Assembly: GCA_014529385.2 (NCBI GenBank)
Contig: CM043953.1
Span: forward strand, 74,696,872-74,719,371
Reading direction: 5' to 3'
DNA from: Adiantum capillus-veneris
Lineage: Eukaryota > Streptophyta > Polypodiopsida > Polypodiales > Pteridaceae
Length of the DNA: 22,500 bases
The notes under the pieces were generated by a model. It made no database searches and had not been told where the DNA came from. It saw only the letters and a list, made by a program, of their open reading frames with translations. Shown in pieces: positions 1-8,626 of the stretch (positions are counted from its first letter, which is position 1; each line of letters begins with the position of its first letter). The translations under genes were made by a program, and so were the position numbers.

Positions 1-87
1 CTCGGATGCGGATTACTCCCCATCCAAGCCAGCCCCGAAGATAGCATGTTTAGCTGCTGCGGCAGCATCTGTTCTCTCTTGATCCCC

Positions 88-819
88 ATGAGGATCGTCT
101 CATGGAATGTGCAGGGACTTGGTGGGTCCCAGTTTCAGCGTCAGCAGGGCCGATTGTGTCAGGAGCTTCAACGCTACCTTGTGGGAGGAGAGATTGATCT
201 CCTTATGCTTCAGGAGCACCATCTGTGTGAGAGCTGCATTAGACGATGTGGTCAGCTCTTGCGTGGACGATATGATACTTTTTGGTCAGCTGTTTTTGGA
301 CCTGGAGGCATCCAGGGTGGGGTATGTATTATTGCAGATTCTTGGCAACATGCCATTGTGGACAGAGGGATTATTGTGCCAGGCAGGGCTCAGTGGATTA
401 CTATGCAAGTTCAGGGTTTCCTTGTGGGCTTCCTGAATATCTATGCGCCCAATGTGGCGAGTGCTCGAGCAGAGTTTTGGTCACAGATAGTTGAGTCTCT
501 GTCAACATTGGTGCATGGGGGGGACTTCAAGATGTTGGAGGACCCTTCTGACAGGATTGGTGGTAGCCATGCTATTGTGCATGGAGTTGAGTTGGCAGCT
601 TAGGAGAGGTTTTGTATGACTCTGAGGGTCTCAGATGTATGGCAGCACTCTAGTTTTGTGAGCCCCCTAGACAGCCTTGCCTTCTCTCGTTCAGACCGCA
701 GAGTAGGAGGAGTGAATCTATCGCGGATCGATCGCTTCTACACTAGTGACCACTTCAGTGACTTTGGAGTGATAGTTGGCATTCTGGCAGGGACTTCCTT
801 CTTGGATCACGCACAGTGA
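88..819 (+). pseudogene. LINE ORF2 endonuclease domain (exo/endo/phosphatase family), broken
   Basis: This is the N-terminal endonuclease of LINE ORF2, which nicks target DNA for target-primed reverse transcription. The ATG at 88 gives MRIVSWNVQGLGG, the standard start of this domain in plant L1 elements. LLMLQEHHL (catalytic Glu motif), GVCIIAD, FLNIYAP and GGDFKMLED follow. A TAG at 601-603 interrupts the frame, but the same frame continues with SDVWQHSSF, LSRIDRFYTS and a terminal DH. The TAG stands where a Trp codon (TGG) is plausible. The usual GDFN motif reads GDFK here, replacing the conserved Asn, and the usual SDH motif reads LDH. After about 819 the frame breaks up. The open frame starting at 46 merely extends the domain upstream; the domain start at 88 is the likely ORF2 start. 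Confidence 0.85.
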
Positions 820-1080
820 TCCTCATAGTGGCAAACAAGCAGAGGACAGGGAGAATGATGCTTCGCATCCTAGAGAGGGTCTTGCTGGACTCTGCACTCA
901 GAGAGCGAGTAGAGGCTCTCTGGACAGAGAGCTTGGATAGGTAGGATTCTCCTGCTGATAGAGTGGCCTTAGGACTATCTCAGATTAGTCGTTTCTTTCT
1001 CCAAGAGTCTTTGGCTCGCCGAGGCTGCAGCGAGAGAGGAGGAGCACTGTCCTAGATGGGGCATTGCTTTGTTGTAGAGG

Positions 1081-2839
1081 ATGCATGAGCAGCATCCACA
1101 CAATCCTTGCTTGGAGGAGCAGCTACAGCAGGCTCGCCAGGAGCTTGTTAGCACAGAGGAGCGGCGACATGAGATTTCTTTCCATCGACAGGCATCTCAG
1201 TGGCCACAGGTGGACGACAGAGTGACTGGTTCTTTGTTCGAGGCAGTGGGACCTCGGCATTCGCATGCCAAGGTCAGTCACTTGAGGAGGCCCGACAGGT
1301 CAGTTGCTTCTGAGCCCGAGGATATGCGTGCAGTTGCTACTGAATTTTACTGTGAGTTACTATCTGCAGAGCCTCAATCAGAGCGTTAGGATGCATGCAG
1401 GGAGTAGGTGTGGGCATAGATGCTTTGCTTTGTGACTGAGGAGATGCATCAGAGGCTTGAGCTGCCACTTCAGTTGGAGGAGCTGCATACGGATCTTAGT
1501 GTCCTCCCCCGTGGTAGCTGTCCAGGTGAGGATGGGTTGACTCCTACTTTTTTCTTGGAGTACTAGGACTTGCTTGGCCCAGATCTTTGCAGTGATTTTC
1601 AGTACATCTTGCACACAGGAGTGATGCCTGATAGCACGAGTGAGGGATTGATCTACCTCATTCCCAAGGAGGGTGGCTCCTTGGATGAGATTCGACAGTG
1701 GCGCCCCATCACCATCCTCAACTCAGCCTACAAAATTCTTGCCAAGGCTCTTAGTTTGAGGATCCAACCGCTTCTAGAGAGCCTTATACATGGGACTCGG
1801 ACACGTTTTGTTAAGGAACGTAGTATCGATCCTTGATAATATCTTTACGTTTTTGGGAGGCTTTTGCCCTAGCGCGGCTCCGTGCTGAGGACTTGGTGAT
1901 TTTTCTTCTCGATTTTGAGAAGGCATACGACAGAGTTGACTCGGACTTTCTAGAGGGCACTCTTCGCAAGATGGGCTTCTCAGATGCGTGGATCAGAGGG
2001 GTGTCAACTTTGTACATAGACAGGCTCATAGTCAGGTACTTTTGGCAGGAGGTAGAGGTGATCGCTTCATGCTCACATGTTCAGTCAGACAGGGCTGTCC
2101 TCTTGCCCCCTTCCTCTTTCTATTCTATGCGGAGGAGATGAGCAGGTTTTTGGTGTCACAGTTGGCTGGTCTTCGGGGCTTAGCACTCCCTATTCGAGGA
2201 GATGAGATTTTGGACGCTGAGTTTGCCGACGACTCAGCCTTGTACTTAGATGGCCAGGAGGCTAACCTCCACGGGTGTGAGCAAGCTGTGGAGACCTTCT
2301 GTTGTGCATCTGGCGCACTGATCAATTGGAGAAAGACAGTGGCTTTCTCGATTGGTAGTGCTCTTGTGCCCGATTTGATGCCAGGAGAGGGTTTTAGGTG
2401 GATTCCCCCAGGGACTGCAGTTCGGTACTTGGGTTGTCAGGTTGGTTTGAACTTGTCTCCCGAGCAAGAGATTGCTCCCCTCCTCCTTTCTATCAGGAGG
2501 AATTTGTTACACTGGAGCTCAACACGACTCTCTTTGGTTGGCAAAGTAGTAGTGGCCAACCAGGTATTGTTGGCGACTATGTGGTACATCACTTCTTGTT
2601 GGATCTTCTCAAGTTCTTGCATCAGCCAGGTAGAGAGGCTGATCGGGAAATTCCTTTGGTCAGGACGTGACACTCAGATAGACCGAGCCAAAGTGGCTTG
2701 GCAGGTCATCACTCTTCCTTACTCACAGGGAGGGCTGGGGGTCATTAACCCAGCACAGCAGAGCAGATCCCTTCTGGGGAAGTTCATAGTCAGAGGACTT
2801 CTTCCAGGTGAGGAGCCTTGGAAGGAGTTCTTGCTATAG
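1081..2839 (+). pseudogene. LINE ORF2 reverse transcriptase domain, frameshifted
   Basis: This is the reverse transcriptase part of the LINE polyprotein. The segment at 1081-1389 resembles the RT-proximal linker. RT proper starts near 1570: LIYLIPKEGG and RQWRPITILN (RT motif 1-2 region) in frame 1, then DFEKAYDRVD in frame 3 from about 1833. It continues in frame 2 from about 2040: CSVRQGCPLAP, then EFADDSALYLDG with the FADD catalytic aspartates, then VRYLGCQVGL, GKVVVANQVLL and the thumb/connection motif GGLGVINPAQQ. The frame ends at a TAG at 2837-2839 after WKEFLL. At least two frameshifts (about 1830 and 2035) and several stops between 820 and 1570 make it inactive. The order and wording match RVT_1 of plant L1-like elements. 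Confidence 0.88.
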
Positions 2840-4330
2840 TGGCTTCATGCTAGGGTGCCTCAGGCTGGAGGCCCTTGGTGACCTTCCGCCAGATGGATCT
2901 TCACAGAGATGTGTGGAGTTGGTTTGAGCAGGAGACTAGAGGATAGCTTCATTGTGAGTTTTCTTTGATCTTGGGAGCACTTGCGGTGAGGCCTGAAGCA
3001 GCGACAACCTACTTGCACGGAGGAGCGCCTACGACAGCCCCTTGTTTGGAACCCCATGGTTAGCACTCAGAGAGGCCACTTGGTTGGTAGTCAGCCTCAT
3101 GGTTCCTGGGGTCCCATGATAGCGGGTCCAGCGTGCTCTTTAGGTGATTGGTTAGAGTTTTAGGCTTGTCAGAGGAGGTGCAGGATTTCCACCTACAGGG
3201 CATGAGAGGGGTGCAGAGCATGTGCCAGGACATCTCAGAGGTATTTCCAGCTGAGAGGCTCACACCTCTCGAGCCAGTAGCACCCAGGTGGATGGGAGCC
3301 TCCACATGACTGGAGGTTCTCATCGCAGTTCGAGCCTGCTCAGAGACTGTTCCATCCTTGTTCTTCGAGCTACAAGGTGAGGGACGCTTATAGCAAGTTG
3401 CAGTAGAGGCCCTGCAGGTGGTAGAGTGCTGTTTTCAGAGGATCCGAGTGGTGGGTATCTGTGGGAGAACTTGTGTCTCGATCCTAACCCAACAGCTCTC
3501 GAGACTGGACACTGGAGACTGTGGGCTTGGGAGTGTTGTCCACTGGCACGAGTACAATGGGATCCTGGAGAGTGGCTTTGGAGGGACCCTTTATCTTCTG
3601 CAGACCACCCAGGTGTCCCATTTTTCAGTACATTTTTTGACTGGGACGTCACATACTAGCAACACAGAGGGAGGCCCGCCCCACTGCAGCACATCATTGG
3701 CAAGAGGAGGGTCTCACAGCTGAGTTCTTGGCAGCCTCCTGAGAGAGGTTGTGGGACTTCAGATAGCCGAGGCGAGTCACCTTGTTCAGTGGCTGGTCGC
3801 ACACATAGCTACAACAGTTGGGAGCTGGCTAGTGCATAGTGGTCTCCCAGCCACATGTGCAGCTTGTGACCATCTTGTGGAGAGTCTGCGTCACTGTTCT
3901 TCGACTGATGCCTGCTCTTCCACGGCTCGACAGTACACTTGGGGAGCAGCGGCTTGGTCCACCCTCACGGGCTCGACACTTCAGTTTGAGCTGTCTTTTA
4001 CCAACAGGATGATAGTGATGCAGGAGGGGTAACCTACACTCCAGCCTGCCCACAGAGGTTACTCCACAGGCGTGGTGCAGTGAGAGAGAGGAGTGTTGGG
4101 AGCTCATTAGTGGCCTGACACTCTGGTTCATCTGGCGGGCCCGTTGCTTTCGCATCTTTGAGACTCGCCCTCTGCCAATAGCAGAGACTGTTCGCGACCT
4201 TTGGCTAGAGCTGATCCACACTCTCAAAGGAAATCTCGAGAGACTACAGGGCAGCTTCGACCGCATGCGGGAGCACAGAGAGGCTTTCCTTCGACTTTGG
4301 CATCCTGGGCCTTTCTACACCATGGTCTAG
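2840..4330 (+). pseudogene. LINE ORF2 distal region: zf-RVT-like Cys/His segment and C-terminus
   Basis: Downstream of the RT the similarity is scattered over frames. Frame 1 at 3751-4032 contains the Cys/His-rich pattern CAAC ... ESLRHC ... ARQYTWGAAAW, which is what the zf-RVT zinc-binding region of plant LINE ORF2 looks like (Cys-x2-Cys, ESLxHC, then a Trp-containing stretch). An uninterrupted 77-codon frame without an ATG runs from 4097 to the stop TAG at 4328-4330. It includes LTLWFIWRARCFRIFE, the usual Trp-rich ORF2 tail. Between 2840 and 3700 only short stretches suggest ORF2 (for example PSARWIFTEMC near 2883 and GHWRLWAWE near 3508), with stops and shifts between them. Minus-strand open frames here are shadows. 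Confidence 0.7.
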
Positions 4331-4559
4331 AGTGTACTCCGATGGCACTATCGACCACCTGTGTGGCTTTTCCCTCCCCCCATTGCTTGATTTAGCCCCA
4401 TTGTACATATGCTGGTTTTTCATTGGGAGGGTCTCTCCACCATGGTTGTTGTAGTCCTCTCTTGAAGAGGTGGTTGTAGCCCTATGGGCAGTTTCATTAA
4501 CTAAAAGAAGGATCTTTTTTATGAAAAAAAAGTCTTGCTTGGAGAGCTAGAGCTGCTTC

Positions 4560-5215
4560 ACCACGATGGTAAATAGCCCAAGGCTACCATCGGCAAACAA
4601 GGTGAAAAGTCACAATGGTATACATAACAGTGTGTGTGACCCTCATGAGTCATAGGGGACCCCCACACGCACAAAGGTAACTATTATGATTCCCCCCTTC
4701 TTCAAAACTAGCTGAGGTGCACTTGAAAAACCCACACATTACCCCCCTCTCTTGGTGTGTAGATGTGAAACTCTCCACATCAAATGAGTCACGTCAAATC
4801 GATTTTACCCTCTTCCCCCCAAAAACAATTTTCGTGTTTTGCATAGTTTTTAACTAAGGACGGGGTAATTTTGATGTGATTGACTTTTTTTTTGTTGAGA
4901 AAAGTGTAAATTAGATTAGCAAAAACAAAAAAGAGTACAATAAACCCTCAGATAGGGGGAGGGAAACCCCAACAAGAAATAGGTAAAGGAGGAGAGAATC
5001 CCTCATCTAATATCTTATGGCAAAGTAGACTTGAGACAGTTTGGACTTCCATACCTGTCATCTCAGGGATTTTTTTGTATCTCTGGAGGGGGAAGGGGTG
5101 GGGTGGCTTGGGCATACTTGACTTGATTTAGTGATGCGATTGACTTTACATAGAAAGTGAAAGCCTTTACATATTCACATGCATACCAAGGGGGGGGGGG
5201 GGGGGAGATAATGTG
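4560..5215. repeat. Degenerate copy of the local C-A repeat module
   Basis: This non-coding stretch shares blocks with the later copies at 6107-6840. The shared blocks are a CTACCATCGGCAAACAAGGT-like segment near 4591 (compare 6157), 'acccacacattacccccct' near 4730 (compare 6281 and 6591), 'gaaactctccacatcaa' near 4767 (compare 6318 and 6628), and 'ggggtaattttgatgtgattga' near 4863 (compare about 6400 and 6710). A tail at 5130-5215 has AAAG/CCTTTACATATTCACATGCAT (compare about 6440 and 6750). About 230 bp of AT-rich sequence (about 4888-5120) separates the last two blocks and is not in the other copies. I see no coding content. Confidence 0.7.
5190..5205. repeat. Homopolymer run of 16 G
   Basis: Sixteen consecutive G lie at the boundary between the intron-like module and the first CVNH pseudo-exon. 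The related modules at 6465 and 6775 have only short GGAGGGG here, so the run looks like local expansion. Long G runs are also prone to sequencing and assembly length error. Confidence 0.9.
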
Positions 5216-5505
5216 TTTGTCCAGGTAGAGGAAGGCTTTGGTTGTTGAGTGGGAAGCATCAGTGCAGGTGGTCATGAGAGCAAGTACCGTCCTTCCACGT
5301 TGAAGGAGACGTTGTTGCAGGAGTCAAAGAAGTTGACACTGGTGTTTGTATAACAATGCAATTTCCCATTAACGTAGCCTATATAGTTGTTGAGGTCCGT
5401 GCTAGAAAATTTAGAGTCCCCCTCCTGAGTCTTGCAAGATATTGAGAAGATGTGACCGTCTGCCAAAAGTGTGGCATCGTCGTATGAGTTCGAGAAACCA
5501 CATTA
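5208..5505 (-). pseudogene. Cyanovirin-N homology (CVNH) exon, copy 1, frameshifted
   Basis: Reading the minus strand from 5505 down, a splice-acceptor-like TTCAG preceded by a pyrimidine-rich (CT)n tract (plus-strand GA run 5515-5549) leads into CGFSNSYDDATLLADG, then FSISCK, SSTDLNNYIGYVNGKL, NFFDSCNNVSF and GRYLLS. After a shift of reading frame near 5272 come TTCTDASHS and AFLYLDKHI. This is the internal two-fold repeat of a CVNH lectin domain: Cys, then an S-S-x-D-L-N-x-x-I-x-x-x-N-G-x-L hallmark, then a second half with Cys and L-Y-L-D-x-H-I. CVNH domains bind mannose-type glycans. Copy 2 reads straight through the position of the frameshift (LLMATC), so copy 1 appears to carry two extra bases. 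There is no start codon, signal peptide or downstream exon in view. The protein-family call is from recall, with no alignment run. Confidence 0.68.
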
Positions 5506-5510
5506 CTGAA

Positions 5511-5514
<4 letters not shown>

Positions 5515-5549
<35 letters not shown>
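5515..5549. repeat. GA microsatellite
   Basis: This is an uninterrupted GA dinucleotide run of about 34 bp. On the minus strand it is a CT tract directly upstream of the acceptor-like TTCAG of CVNH copy 1. It may derive from an intron polypyrimidine tract by slippage. Confidence 0.95.
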
Positions 5550-5552
<3 letters not shown>

Positions 5553-5756
5553 ACATGTCCAAATGTTTAAGTAGAAAATTGAAAGATGCCACGTAAAATA
5601 GGTCTAGTAAGCCCCAAGAATGAAAGCGTTATGAGTGGAAGCAAGCTCTATGTAGAGCATCAACAGTCAGCATGTAGAGCAAAAAGGCATATTCATGAGA
5701 GCTTGATTTCAATGTATTGGAAACTTTGTAGCAGCCCATTGTTGTTAAAAAAAGCA

Positions 5757-6053
5757 GTCGTCCAAGTAGAGGAGGGTTTCGGTGGGCGAGACGTGGGAAG
5801 CATCAATGCAGGTGGCCATGAGCAAGTACGGCCCTTCGACTGTGAACTTTGAAGTAGATGTTGCTACAGAAGTCAATGAAGTTGGCAATGGTGTTTGTAT
5901 AACAATCGAGTTGCCAATTAACGTATCCTAAATAGTTGTTGAGGTCCATGTTGGACTATCTAGAGTCACCGTCTTGCAAGATACTAAGAAGGTGTGACCG
6001 TCTACCAGCAGTGTGGCGTCGTCGCGCGAGTTCGAGAAGCCACACAACTAAAT
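5757..6053 (-). pseudogene. Cyanovirin-N homology (CVNH) exon, copy 2, frameshifted
   Basis: This is a second, diverged copy of the exon at 5208-5505, in the same orientation. On the minus strand a convincing acceptor (TTTTCTTGCAG, plus-strand 6054-6064) precedes CGFSNSRDDATLLVDGHTF and LVSCK. The frame is then lost through a short deletion and a stop near 5960. In another frame it resumes with NNYLGYVN, LDCYTNTIANFIDFC, and finally YLLMATCIDAS and ETLLYLDD. Lesions differ from copy 1, so the two decayed independently after duplication or derive from different parents. The 5550-5756 stretch between the copies holds no recognisable gene. As a gene it is non-functional. Confidence 0.65.
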
Positions 6054-6106
6054 CTGCAAGAAAACACTATCATAAAGCAAACAAAAGGTTGGGCTGACAG
6101 TATAGG

Positions 6107-6220
6107 TTGAGCATGGCACCCTACTCAAATCATATCAATGTGTTACAAGCTGGGCTACCATCGGTAAACAAGGTAAAACAACGCAATGGTCTACACACTA
6201 GTGTGTGCAACCCTCATCGG
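6107..6220. repeat. Module C, second copy
   Basis: This shares 'gctaccatcggtaaacaaggt' and the following 'caatggt ... gtgtgtg..accctcat' wording with 4590-4660. A shorter relative lies at 6907-6945 (atcaatgtgttacaagat.agctaccacaatggta). It is non-coding and marks the start of the second round of the local duplication series. Confidence 0.65.
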
Positions 6221-6530
6221 CAAACTATTTTGAGTTACCCCCTCCCCTCTCCATTAGCTGCACGTCAAAGCAGTTGCAAAACCCACACATTACCCCCCTT
6301 CTTTTAGCGCGTGTACGTGAAACTCTCCACATCAAGTCAGACACTCAAACGACCGTTTATGATCACCCCCCTTCCCTATGGGGGGTATCGGGAGGGGGTA
6401 ATTTTGAAGATGTGATTGATTTGCAATTGAGAGTGAAACCATTGACATATTCACACGCATGCAAAGGAGGGGTAATATGTTTGTTTTGCAACTTCGTCAA
6501 AGAGGTGGAGTTAGTGAAGGGGTGTGAGGG
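6221..6530. repeat. 310-bp direct tandem repeat, unit 1 (module A)
   Basis: This is the first of two adjacent units with a 310-bp period, aligned on CAAACTATTTTGAGTTACCC at 6221 and 6531. The unit includes C- and G-rich blocks (CCCCCCTTCCCTATGGGGGG), 'gaaactctccacatcaagtc', and 'catattcacacgcatgcaaa'. The two units differ at only a small number of sites by eye. Open frames across it simply repeat with the unit and match no family I recognise, so I treat it as non-coding. Confidence 0.9.
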
Positions 6531-6840
6531 CAAACTATTTTGAGTTACCCCCTCCCCTCTCCATTAAGTGCACCTCAAAGCAGTTCCAAAACCCACACAT
6601 TACCCCCCTTCTTTTAGCGCGTGTACATGAAACTCTCCACATCAAGTCAGACACTCAAACGATATTTTATGATCACCCCCCTTCCCTATGGGGGGTATCA
6701 GGAGGGGGTAATTTTGAAGATGTGATTGATTTGACATTGAGAGTGAAACCATTGACATATTCACACGCATGCAAAGGAGGGGTAATATGTTTGTTTTGCA
6801 ACTTCATCAAAGAGGTGGGTTAGTGAAGAGGTGTGAGGGT
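6531..6840. repeat. 310-bp direct tandem repeat, unit 2 (module A)
   Basis: This is the second unit of the tandem pair, nearly identical to 6221-6530. After it, 'aaaacaaaatagttaccccacctccc' at 6841-6866 looks like the start of a third, abruptly diverging unit. The younger age of this pair compared with the 4560-5215 copy is clear from its much higher similarity. Confidence 0.9.
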
Positions 6841-6940
6841 AAAACAAAATAGTTACCCCACCTCCCTGTGGAGGTCCCTCAATCGGTGAGGACGGGACCA
6901 AGAAAATTATATCAATGTGTTACAAGATAAGCTACCACAA

Positions 6941-7120
6941 TGGTACTTACTACTAGTGGTACCACCAACAAGCCAATGATGATATACTCAATGCCCCTCT
7001 ATACTAGTAGTACCATCAACAACAAAAGTTGAATAGTGACGCACTACAATGGTACTAAGTAGTAGCATCAATTGAAAAATGACCCACTAGTAACTAATAT
7101 AGTGCTAGTACTACCATCAA
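6941..7120. repeat. Short interspersed repeat of an ACTAGTAGTACCATCAAC-like motif
   Basis: At least three variants of one motif occur in 180 bp: ACTAGTGGTACCACCAACA near 6952, ACTAGTAGTACCATCAACA near 7003, and GCTAGTACTACCATCAACA ending at the CACTA boundary at 7121. A weaker form is near 7060. The motif is partly palindromic (CTAG, GGTACC). It abuts the 5' end of the CACTA element; I see no gene here. Confidence 0.55.
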
Positions 7121-7138
7121 CACTACAACATTAAATGA

Positions 7139-7287
7139 AGATATCGACGCGTCTATATCGACGGCCATGATTTTCCACGCGTATATCGATGATATTAGCG
7201 GGCGTCGCTATATGCGTCGCTATACACGTCACAGTGTGCGTCGATATATGCGTGGAAAGGCTTTTTTTGCCACGCGTATAGCGACGC
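7139..7287. promoter_or_regulatory. CACTA 5' subterminal repeat block (putative transposase binding sites)
   Basis: About seven copies of a short CpG-rich motif lie in both orientations in 149 bp: TATCGACG at 7142 and 7156, CCACGCGTATATCGATG at 7175, GCGTCGCTATA at 7202 and 7214, GCGTCGATATATGCGTGG at 7238, and CCACGCGTATAGCGACGC at 7270. The last two form an 18-bp inverted repeat with two mismatches around a 14-bp T-rich loop. In En/Spm-type elements such subterminal arrays are where the TNPA-type protein binds. The assignment here rests on position next to the CACTA terminus and on the arrangement. Confidence 0.75.
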
Positions 7288-7426
7288 AAAAAAAATTGGG
7301 GGAAAAAAGCGAAACCCGCGCGCCGGGGCCATTTTCGCCTGCTCGGGTCTTGGCCGAAACCTATTGCGTAGATATTATGTCCATCTCCACCTTGCCCAAC
7401 CCCTCTCTCTCTCTCTGCCTCTACAT

Positions 7427-7427
7427 T

Positions 7428-7490
<63 letters not shown>

Positions 7491-7571
7491 GTGTGTGTGT
7501 GTGTAAGAAAGAGAGAGAGAGAGAGAGAGAGCGGTGTGTGTGTGTGTGTGTGTAGGAAAGAGAGAGAGATC

Positions 7572-7620
<49 letters not shown>

Positions 7621-7688
7621 GTGTGTGTGTGTGTGTGTAGGAAAGAGAGAGAGAGAGAGAGAAATGTGTGTGTGCGTGTGTTTGTGTA

Positions 7689-7753
<65 letters not shown>

Positions 7754-7756
7754 ATT
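7427..7756. repeat. Alternating (GT)n/(GA)n compound microsatellite
   Basis: About 330 bp consists of alternating GT and GA tracts. Blocks of GTGTGT ending in GTAGGAAAGAGAG recur at about 7535, 7625 and 7665, so beyond simple dinucleotides there is a higher-order unit of (GT)n-TAGGAAA-(GA)n. Open frames spanning it are repeat artefacts. Confidence 0.95.
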
Positions 7757-8160
7757 AATGTATGCTTAGAAAATTAAAATTAAAGAAAAAAAAAATTAAA
7801 GAGAGAAATGAAATGAAATGTTATATTAACGTCTTCGAAAGGCCAAAGTGACCTATGAGACATGAGACAAGAAAGTTACAATGTGATGGATTTGATACAA
7901 AGTCAGAGTAAGAAGATGACAAAATAAAATATTATGGAATCCTAAACTGCTAGGTGTGGACTAAACGGCTAAAGGAGCTAGTTGGGATAGGTAGATCTCC
8001 TCCATGGTTAGTACTCTGACCGGGCGTTGTGCATGTCAAGCCAAAGTGACCTAGCTAGATCCTCTGATGCAGCCTCTGTCGATGTTGTGTAGTCCTCCGC
8101 AGTCGTGGGCGTCTAGATCTCCCTAGATCAGTCGCTCGTTCGAGCATTAGAGAGATAGTG
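7757..8160. other. CACTA 5' region without recognisable gene
   Basis: This is AT-rich sequence (7757-7830, with 'attaaag' and 'gaaat' short repeats) followed by ordinary complex sequence. GGCCAAAGTGACCTA (7841) recurs as AGCCAAAGTGACCTA (8039). I see no coding region, tRNA or terminal repeat. It may be part of the transposon promoter or leader. Confidence 0.5.
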
Positions 8161-8188
8161 AAGTAGAGAGCGAGAGAGAGAGAGAGGT

Positions 8189-8259
<71 letters not shown>

Positions 8260-8470
8260 AGTGGAGCTCCAGGAGTTATGGCAGAGAAATAGGAAAATAG
8301 AGAAATAGAGAGAGAGAGAGAGATAGCGAGAGCGAGATCGAAATAGAGAGAGAGAGAGAGAGATAGCGAGAGCGAGATCGAGAGAGAGAGAGAGAAAGAG
8401 AGATAGCGAGAGCGAGATTGAGAGAGAAAGAGAGATAGCGAGAGCAAGATTGAGAGAGAAAGAACGAGAG
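8161..8470. repeat. GA microsatellite and 32-40-bp minisatellite
   Basis: A long GA run (about 8192-8256) is followed by a minisatellite. GATAGCGAGAGCGAGATCG occurs at 8322 and 8362, GATAGCGAGAGCGAGATTG at 8402, and GATAGCGAGAGCAAGATTG at 8434, separated by GA filler, giving spacings of 40, 40 and 32 bp. Serine/leucine-rich minus-strand open frames here are artefacts of the repeat. Confidence 0.93.
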
Positions 8471-8626
8471 ATAGGGTACGTAAACAGAGAAGAAACTATG
8501 GAACTAAAAGAGGCAAAGGGGTTTTGCCTGCTACATGCATTGCCATGTACACTTGGGAGTGCACGTATGTGTCTACCCATATAGGATTTGACCAATAAAG
8601 ACGAGATTTTGACCCGGTGGTCCTGA

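Larger units (their letters stand above)
1..4531 (+). mobile_element. L1-like LINE (non-LTR retrotransposon), 5' end outside window, degenerate
   Basis: This is the 3' portion of a non-LTR retrotransposon. On the + strand and in the expected order it shows an AP-like endonuclease (from an ATG at 88), a reverse transcriptase with the FADD catalytic box, a distal Cys/His-rich region, and an ORF2 C-terminus ending at the stop at 4328-4330. About 200 bp of 3' UTR and a run of eight A at 4524-4531 follow. ORF2 would span about 4.2 kb, the usual size for plant L1 elements. It is broken by several frameshifts and in-frame stops, so it is dead. Bases 1-87 precede the ORF2 start and are probably the ORF1/ORF2 junction; nothing further is recognisable there. 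No target-site duplication can be tested because the 5' end is missing. Confidence 0.9.

Noticed and set aside
6107-6823. Three overlapping + strand open frames with near-identical peptides
   Set aside because: Their similarity to each other comes from the 310-bp tandem duplication. The peptides match no family and the diverged 4560-5215 copy does not keep the frame.
7042-7049. Alternative CACTACAA as the CACTA 5' terminus
   Set aside because: It is not followed by the subterminal repeat block, while the copy at 7121 is. It is kept only as a note.
4560-7120. CRISPR-like array from repeated blocks
   Set aside because: Repeat units are hundreds of bases long, not short repeats with unique spacers, and the sequence is plant-like.
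7167-7574. 135-codon open frame on the + strand
   Set aside because: It spans the CACTA subterminal repeats and a GT/GA microsatellite. The product is Val/Cys and Arg/Glu alternation from the repeat, with no family similarity.
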